A DNA stretch of 64,000 bases, taken from positions 36,279,436-36,343,435 of the forward strand of contig NC_087068.1 of the NCBI RefSeq assembly GCF_963678635.1. The letters are read 5' to 3'. The notes under the pieces are model-generated. The model made no database searches, was not told the origin of the DNA, and saw nothing but the letters and a program-made list of their open reading frames with translations. The position numbers and the translations under genes are program-made. Below, in pieces: positions 59,144 to 64,000 of this stretch (position 1 is its first letter; each line of letters starts with the position of its first letter). The DNA is from Symsagittifera roscoffensis (taxonomy: Eukaryota > Xenacoelomorpha > Acoela > Convolutidae).

Positions 59144-59553
59144 TGAGTTAGGACCGATGTGGTTAACTCATAGAGTAATTTCGGATAGGGTACACCGTCT
59201 GCTCGTCACGCTATCTTATTTTGGGCCGGATAGATTCGTGCAACTTCTTAGTCTAATACCGATCCTAATCTTACTCTTATACTATCTAGTCTCAGGTTGT
59301 TTAACTAGTCTCTGCTAGGCTCAATAGATCTAGGGTATACTGGTTTATTGCGGCTGCTGAAGTTCTCTTGGAGAGGCAACTAATTTCTAAGTTAAATTCA
59401 AATCTCTCTGGTGCTGAAATTACAAGTAATTTCAGCACTTACAAATAAGTGGGTTGTTAGTTAGATGGATCATGATTGGTTAATATTAAATACTTTACAG
59501 TGGTAAAATATCTAATTTATCCAATCATAAAATATAGTTTAGATCAGGTTCCA
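59144..59553 (-). repeat. 5' LTR
   Basis: Minus-strand 5' LTR, nearly identical to 41854-42264. It should hold the element's promoter; an ACTATATTTTATGATTGG stretch near its start contains TATA-like and inverted CCAAT words. Confidence 0.9.
59411..59438. promoter_or_regulatory. Perfect 13-bp inverted repeat in the LTR
   Basis: The arms GTGCTGAAATTAC and GTAATTTCAGCAC are exact complements separated by AA. The same sequence is at 42121-42148 in the other LTR. A second, imperfect inverted repeat flanks it (arms starting ATGATTGG and ending CCAATCAT, about 59472-59528). Both lie near the start of the LTR, the presumed U3 regulatory part. Confidence 0.8.
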
Positions 59554-59557
59554 AAAT

Positions 59558-60440
59558 GACAACACTGATTTTGCAGGAGAAAAAAATGTTTCTTTTAAAA
59601 AATTATAAGACTAAGTTTCTTAACACTTCTTGCTCTAATCAACGAGAGGCGTAACTTTGTTCTCCATTTTGAAAGTGCAAATGAATCCTTCAATTTAGTG
59701 TTTTAATATTTTAGTTCTTTTTTATCAGATTTTACGGCGTTAGGAATTTTCAAAGAAAAAGAATCTCTGCTTGTAGTTTCTGAACATCACTTCTTTAATT
59801 GCGGCGAGGAGACCCATTGTTGTTACCCAGGAAATCCTCCAATTGGTCTATTGACATTCAGTTTTCGTCTAACAACCCTAAAGTTTTTCAAATGTAAAAA
59901 CGCAATTTATACTAAATTTGATAGAGCACTTGTCTTCGCAAAAAATTTCTTCTCAAAAAACTCGCTCAGAAAATTTTAAATTCCAGTCTGCTTCGCTTTT
60001 CTGAAACATTTGTGCAGCGTTTTGCAAATGACAAGCTCACGTTTTTACCTGAGAAATCTTCACCAATGCATCAAAACCTGTTGCAGCTCAAAAGTAAACG
60101 CTAGCGTGAATAAAAGTGAAACGTTTGTCCTATAACAGGACTATAGCCTAACATATTTGACACAGGACAAACTGCCGGTCGACCGAGTTCAATTTCCCTA
60201 TACGCTAACCTCTATACATATATACTTGAAGGGCTATATACCCATTTATCCATTTTAACCATTTTTTTTCTCTCAAACACGGTTTAGATTTGAATAAGTC
60301 TGACCTCCAAAAAAGCAAGTCGTCTCAAGAGCAAATACCAGTGTTTTGAGAGCTTGCTTTGAGTTTGCAGCTATAAAATGTTGTTGTTATGATTGATATA
60401 AAAAAGCCAAAATTTGTTTTTTGAGATTTTGGCAGATTGG
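59558..60440. other. Intergenic spacer
   Basis: I see no gene, repeat family or RNA in this stretch. Confidence 0.4.
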
Positions 60441-60449
60441 AGCAGGCAC

Positions 60450-60830
60450 ATTTTGGCGCCCCACAAAGGACACCGAGTGTATCCTTCCGAGTGTATATCC
60501 TTCCCTCACCTGGACGGGTATATTCTTTGAGTGTATCCTTCGAGTGCACCCTTCGGTCAGATTAGTGTTGCAAAAGGCCGAAAGCGTGCAACTGACCGAA
60601 ATCGTCAGAGTAACATAGGCCGAGAACCAGTTGTCAGACTGTCCAGCAGGACTAAATTGTCGACTAAAACTCTACCTGCCGAAAGTTGGCCGAGTCGCCT
60701 AATACCCAGCTGGCCGAAAGTGAAAGTGTCTAGTTGACCAAAAAATGTCCGATTGGCCAAAACTCGATGTGCGCAGTTGGCCGATGAGCCTGTAAGCCGA
60801 CAGACGGAAGAGCAGACAGACGGAAAAGAT
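60450..60830. repeat. Cluster of GGCCGA-type motifs in a GC-rich island
   Basis: About eight GTTGGCCGA/AAGGCCGAAA-like words occur at 15-40 bp spacing between 60570 and 60790. They follow GAGTGTATCCTTC repeats (60476-60545) and precede CAGACGGAAG repeats. Short frames on both strands here follow the motif. Confidence 0.6.
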
Positions 60831-61366
60831 TCCCTTTCAGGTATCCTGATTGAGTATTTTTGCTCGACGTGGAGCTGTGTTTTTCTGGATACCCAAAATT
60901 TTTGGAGTTTGTTTCCCGGTGACCGCCCAATCTTCAAAACTTGTAAGACGAAACTTTTAAAACTTATGCAATAAAATTTTATACGAAGTTTTTTATTACA
61001 TTCCGACTCAAACTCTATTTTTATTGACACCGAAAAACTTGGACCGTTTTGAGTACTTCTATTTCTCGAAACTCACAATTTTGGATCAGTTCAATTAAAA
61101 TGAAATACGTGCATTTGGTACATAGATAAATTGTACTAGATTCTTCTCGACACCAAAACATTTGGAAAAAAGTTCAGGGAATGAAAAACTTTGTGATAAG
61201 AACATAGAAAACGGGTACTAGGCTATTTACCGAACCGGTGTATTACTCAAACCCGCCGATCTGAAAAACTCTAAAAAAAATTGCAAAAAACCTCAATCAT
61301 TGCCAAAACTTCCAAAAATTACCCCCAGAAATTAGTAAAACTCAGCAAAATTTGGTGTAGTTGATA

Positions 61367-61640
61367 TCAAACACAAGTTAGCTGGTCTGCTAGTGTAATA
61401 TCAGGCAAATTTAGTTTGATGCTTTTCCATGTGTGTTGTTGGACTTTAACCGACTTGTCTGATTCCCCACCCTTCTCGGTAATTAAAAAAGTACACCCTG
61501 TTCCGCGCGTAAGTTTATCGATTATGTGGTTTCGCTGTATTGTTAAAAGGTCTGGTAAGGTGATTTCAAGTGGGTTACGTTGCATTTTTTCAGCCACGGG
61601 TTTTTTTGTTGGAATTCCACCGATCTACTTGATTCCTAAC
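61367..61640 (-). CDS. Exon-like ORF of unknown family
   Basis: On the minus strand the frame from about 61630 reads GGIPTKKPVAEKMQRNPLEI then TLPDLLTIQRNHIIDKL and RGTGCTFLITEKG, stopping after ITLADQLTCV at 61367. Codon use is non-random and composition is protein-like. The strings EITLPDLLT and DITLADQLT look like an internal repeat. Whether it is an exon or a relic is unclear; no family is recognised. Confidence 0.4.
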
Positions 61641-61845
61641 TCCAATGACCGGATTCCTGAGGTGGTGTGCGTATAGTCTACCTCCTACGAGCTAGTTCGC
61701 TACATCACGCGCTTCGCATACTTCCCGCAACTTCGCAAAAGCACGTGAAATAGACTTGCTTCACGAAACCCGGCTTAAGTTTTGTTAACCCTTCAACACT
61801 AAGAAGTCGCAGAAGATTTTTGAGTTTTATGTATATCACTTTCTT

Positions 61846-62302
61846 TTGTCACGAACCGGTCTTGTCATTTGGAACGACGCCATGAATAACTGCAAAAGTA
61901 AACACAGCAGTAACATTAACCGTAGACTAAGTACTGAGCAAACTACAAGTTTGCTTTTATGGTTCATGCAAAACGTTTGTGCCATCGTTTACTGCCAACG
62001 AAGCAATACTGAGGATAGAGAGAAGCAATTAATTGTAACAGGTATTCATGTGCTTAACGTTGAGAAAGACTTCATTTCCAATTGTAAGGCTAAGTATCAG
62101 TTACTCATTTTGTTTAAAAAATGCGTTGAAGAATTGTCTTGAGTTAAAGACCCTCCTCTTGTTGGAGCGTTACAGTGCCAGCTTCAGCAGCCTCAAACTC
62201 CGTAAAAAGCGAAAACGATTACCAATTAAGAACCAAAAAGAAATACTAAACAGGCTTCAGGCAGATATTTTAGGTAAGCAAATTATTACCCCTGAAAGTT
62301 AA
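61846..62302 (+). CDS. Weak candidate ORF pair
   Basis: Two overlapping plus-strand frames (61846-62142 and 62048-62302) give protein-like stretches, for example VIWNDAMNNCKSKHSSNINR and later KNQKEILNRLQADILGKQII. They are in different frames and could be one broken gene or the leader of the BEL-like relic downstream. Support is thin. Confidence 0.25.
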
Positions 62303-62689
62303 GCTTTCTCTTATAACACCCTCGTAATTTAATAAGCACTGTAAGGTTTCAAGGTCTCTAGCGCTTGCTTTATCAAGCAAGGAACATATAAGGCCTTTTC
62401 ATTGGTTGCAATCTTCATTGTCTCCATTTTAGACAACTTGCAAATTATCTCTTTTTTTGTCTGCGAGACTTCGTTCTGCTCGTAAACCGAGCCTCTCTCG
62501 AGCTTGCCAGTCGGTTTTTGAACTTCCTTGATTTTTCAAACGTTTCACTCCCATTTATATTTGCAGAGTTTATCCTAAATCAAATAGATGTTTCGTGTCT
62601 TAGAAGTAAATTGTTCATGCCATACAAATAAATTGTTCTTTTTAGCTTCGTTTCTATTTATAAAGCATCGAGCAAATAGACTTGGTAAA

Positions 62690-64000
62690 AGCATGGAAGA
62701 AAAGATACATTAAAGATTGAACAGTTTGTTTGAGAACAGAGACTCCATAGAAAAAGTTCTTTACAAATTTTATGCTCTCGTACTAGAATACTCCGAAAAT
62801 CAAAGCCACCCGACCAAAACTGAGACAGTTATCGCAAAATATGAAACTTTAATGGATCAGGTAGTTGAATTCAATGAGAAAATCAATCAATTCGCATGAA
62901 AGCCGAAAACCCTGACAAATGCATACCCAAACAGCATCTTTGGCTCCACAAATACAGCATTTTACAGGAGGTTGAAACTTTTAAATTGGGCTTAGAAAAT
63001 GCATAAGTAAAGTAAAGACCCGAAAACTGATGTAGCTGAAGACACTAGATCTAAATCTTCGCTTCAAACTGGATGCACTGCTTCCAGAAGGTGGACGGTA
63101 GCTTCTAAGAAATCAAACAAAAAAACCTATGATTCAAGCTCACATTCTAGTCGTTATACGGACGCAGTGGAGTCTAAGAAATCTAGTGAGATAAAATGCA
63201 ATCTTGCATTGAATAATTTGCTGCAAGAAGAACTTGCCAGAGAGGTCAGCGTAGCTTTGAAGTTATTTTAGCAGTAAGATGAATTAGAATTAGAATTATA
63301 GGCTTTAGTTCAAAATCATAAGAGAAAGGTAAAAGAAGTCGAAATTGAATGATTGCAAATGGAAGATTACCTATCTGCCTTGATTGAAAAGTTAGATAGG
63401 ACAAGTTTAACAAATGATAGTCTTCAACTTGATGAAAAAAGGGAGGAGGATCGTTCTGGTTTCTGGTTTGATTATATCGAAGACCGTACTTCTACTGTTC
63501 CGGCCATCCAACCCGAAAACACAGTTAATTTTGAAGAACCAAATTTCTTCACAACGGGCTTGCCGTCAATTCCTGAGTTTCATGGAAACTCCGGTCACCG
63601 TTGGGGGTGGAGCATCTAGTGATCCTAGTTTGCATATCAGTAATCATCAAACCTCTCGGCAAACTTGCGCGAGATCAAATTTGTCTTCAAATTTTAAGGA
63701 CGAATTAGTTACAATTCCTCTCTGTCTAGCACCTCTTGTCTGTGTTAATTATTAGCCACCTTCCACTATTCCTCAAGCTGACTTCCTTCCAAACTAGGGA
63801 TCAAATGTTGGTAACACAATAACACAGGGACGGATGAAATATTTTCTATTAATGCACACAGGTCTTCAATTCCGCAGGTCGCAGGTCTTCAATTCGCATA
63901 GGTGCGGAAAGTATCAATATACCTGAGTTGCAGATTAAATATCCTCACCTAGCTCCAATAAAGGCCTTAAAGAGCAACTATGAAGATGTAGAAATTATCT
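62690..64000 (+). pseudogene. BEL/Pao-like gag-pol relic, runs off the window
   Basis: Broken frames begin with MNSLFENRDSIEKVLYKFYA (62717), followed by a YETLMDQVVEFNEKI strip. A Glu/Lys/Leu-rich coiled-coil-like stretch (63220-63400) and a SIPEFHGN strip near 63580 follow. At 63905-63995 a frame reads SINIPELQIKYPHLAPIKAL, then DVEII, resembling the protease-linker region of BEL/Pao Pol. Gag seems to pass straight into this with the knuckle region missing, so an internal deletion is likely. At least five stops interrupt it. No LTR could be paired within the window. Confidence 0.5.

Larger units (their letters stand above)
41854..59553 (-). mobile_element. 17.7-kb env-bearing LTR retroelement (Ty3/gypsy-like)
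   Basis: Two direct repeats of 410-411 bp bound the element: 41854-42264 and 59144-59553. Read on the minus strand each starts TG and ends CA, and AAAT flanks both outer ends (41850-41853 and 59554-59557), a 4-bp target duplication. By eye the LTRs differ by about five substitutions and one indel, so insertion is recent. Gene order on the minus strand is ORF0, gag, protease-RT-RNase H, integrase, membrane ORF, P/S/T-rich ORF, env, ORF4. The DSG protease, YLDD and GPY/F integrase tail point to Ty3/gypsy (Metaviridae). The length and the number of extra ORFs are well beyond a usual 5-10 kb element. This copy is inactive. Confidence 0.9.

Noticed and set aside
1..64000. tRNA, rRNA or other structural RNA genes
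   Set aside because: I looked for tRNA-like box A/box B pairs and rRNA strips while reading and saw none I could defend; a covariance-model scan would settle it.

Overview
The window reads as AT-rich animal nuclear DNA. It has spliceosomal introns (GT donors, TTTTAG/TTTCAG-type acceptors), long non-coding stretches, decayed transposons and one nearly intact endogenous retrovirus-like element. Nothing is bacterial: there are no operons and no Shine-Dalgarno starts. I cannot name the species. The zinc-finger/family-B polymerase relic and the env-bearing retroelement are types found in invertebrates such as cnidarians.

Left part (1-14 kb): one apparently intact host-type gene lies on the minus strand (12463 to 4468). 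I reconstruct five exons with compatible phases and a 609-residue acidic protein of unknown family. Its introns are packed with repeats: two clusters of short palindrome-like motifs (5.4-6.6 kb), a non-coding repeat in three or more copies (7.0-8.4 and 10.4-11.1 kb), and a hAT-like MITE with a perfect 8-bp target duplication (8687-9107).

Middle (13-28 kb): a mosaic of old segmental duplications. Blocks A-F (minisatellite, spacer, exons, CCAAT-rich promoter-like region, terminal exon) are reused in the order A-B-C-D-E-(A)-E'-F then A-B-C-E''-D-E'''-F. The minus strand of these blocks carries decayed exons of a C2H2 zinc-finger gene whose first residues match the start of the polymerase relic at 31 kb.

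28-41 kb: small candidate genes of unknown family, a heavily frameshifted family-B DNA polymerase relic of Maverick/Polinton type (30996-35740) with an internal tandem duplication, a 1.2-kb non-coding tandem repeat, a non-LTR retrotransposon relic and a second, older MITE copy.

41854-59553: a 17.7-kb LTR element on the minus strand, with about 410-bp LTRs that are nearly identical and flanked by the 4-bp duplication AAAT. Reading 5' to 3' it holds a leader with short repeats, a small basic ORF overlapping gag, gag, protease/RT/RNase H, integrase, a short membrane ORF, a P/S/T-rich ORF, an envelope glycoprotein with signal peptide and C-terminal membrane anchor, and another unknown ORF. This copy is dead: substitutions at an RT and an integrase catalytic aspartate, an integrase stop, several frameshifts, and a 0.92-kb tandem duplication inside pol.

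Right end (59.6-64 kb): spacer, a GGCC-centred motif cluster, one or two orphan exon-like ORFs, and a decayed BEL/Pao-like gag-pol fragment that runs off the window. The best candidates for something undescribed are the accessory ORFs of the giant env-bearing retroelement and the five-exon acidic orphan gene.
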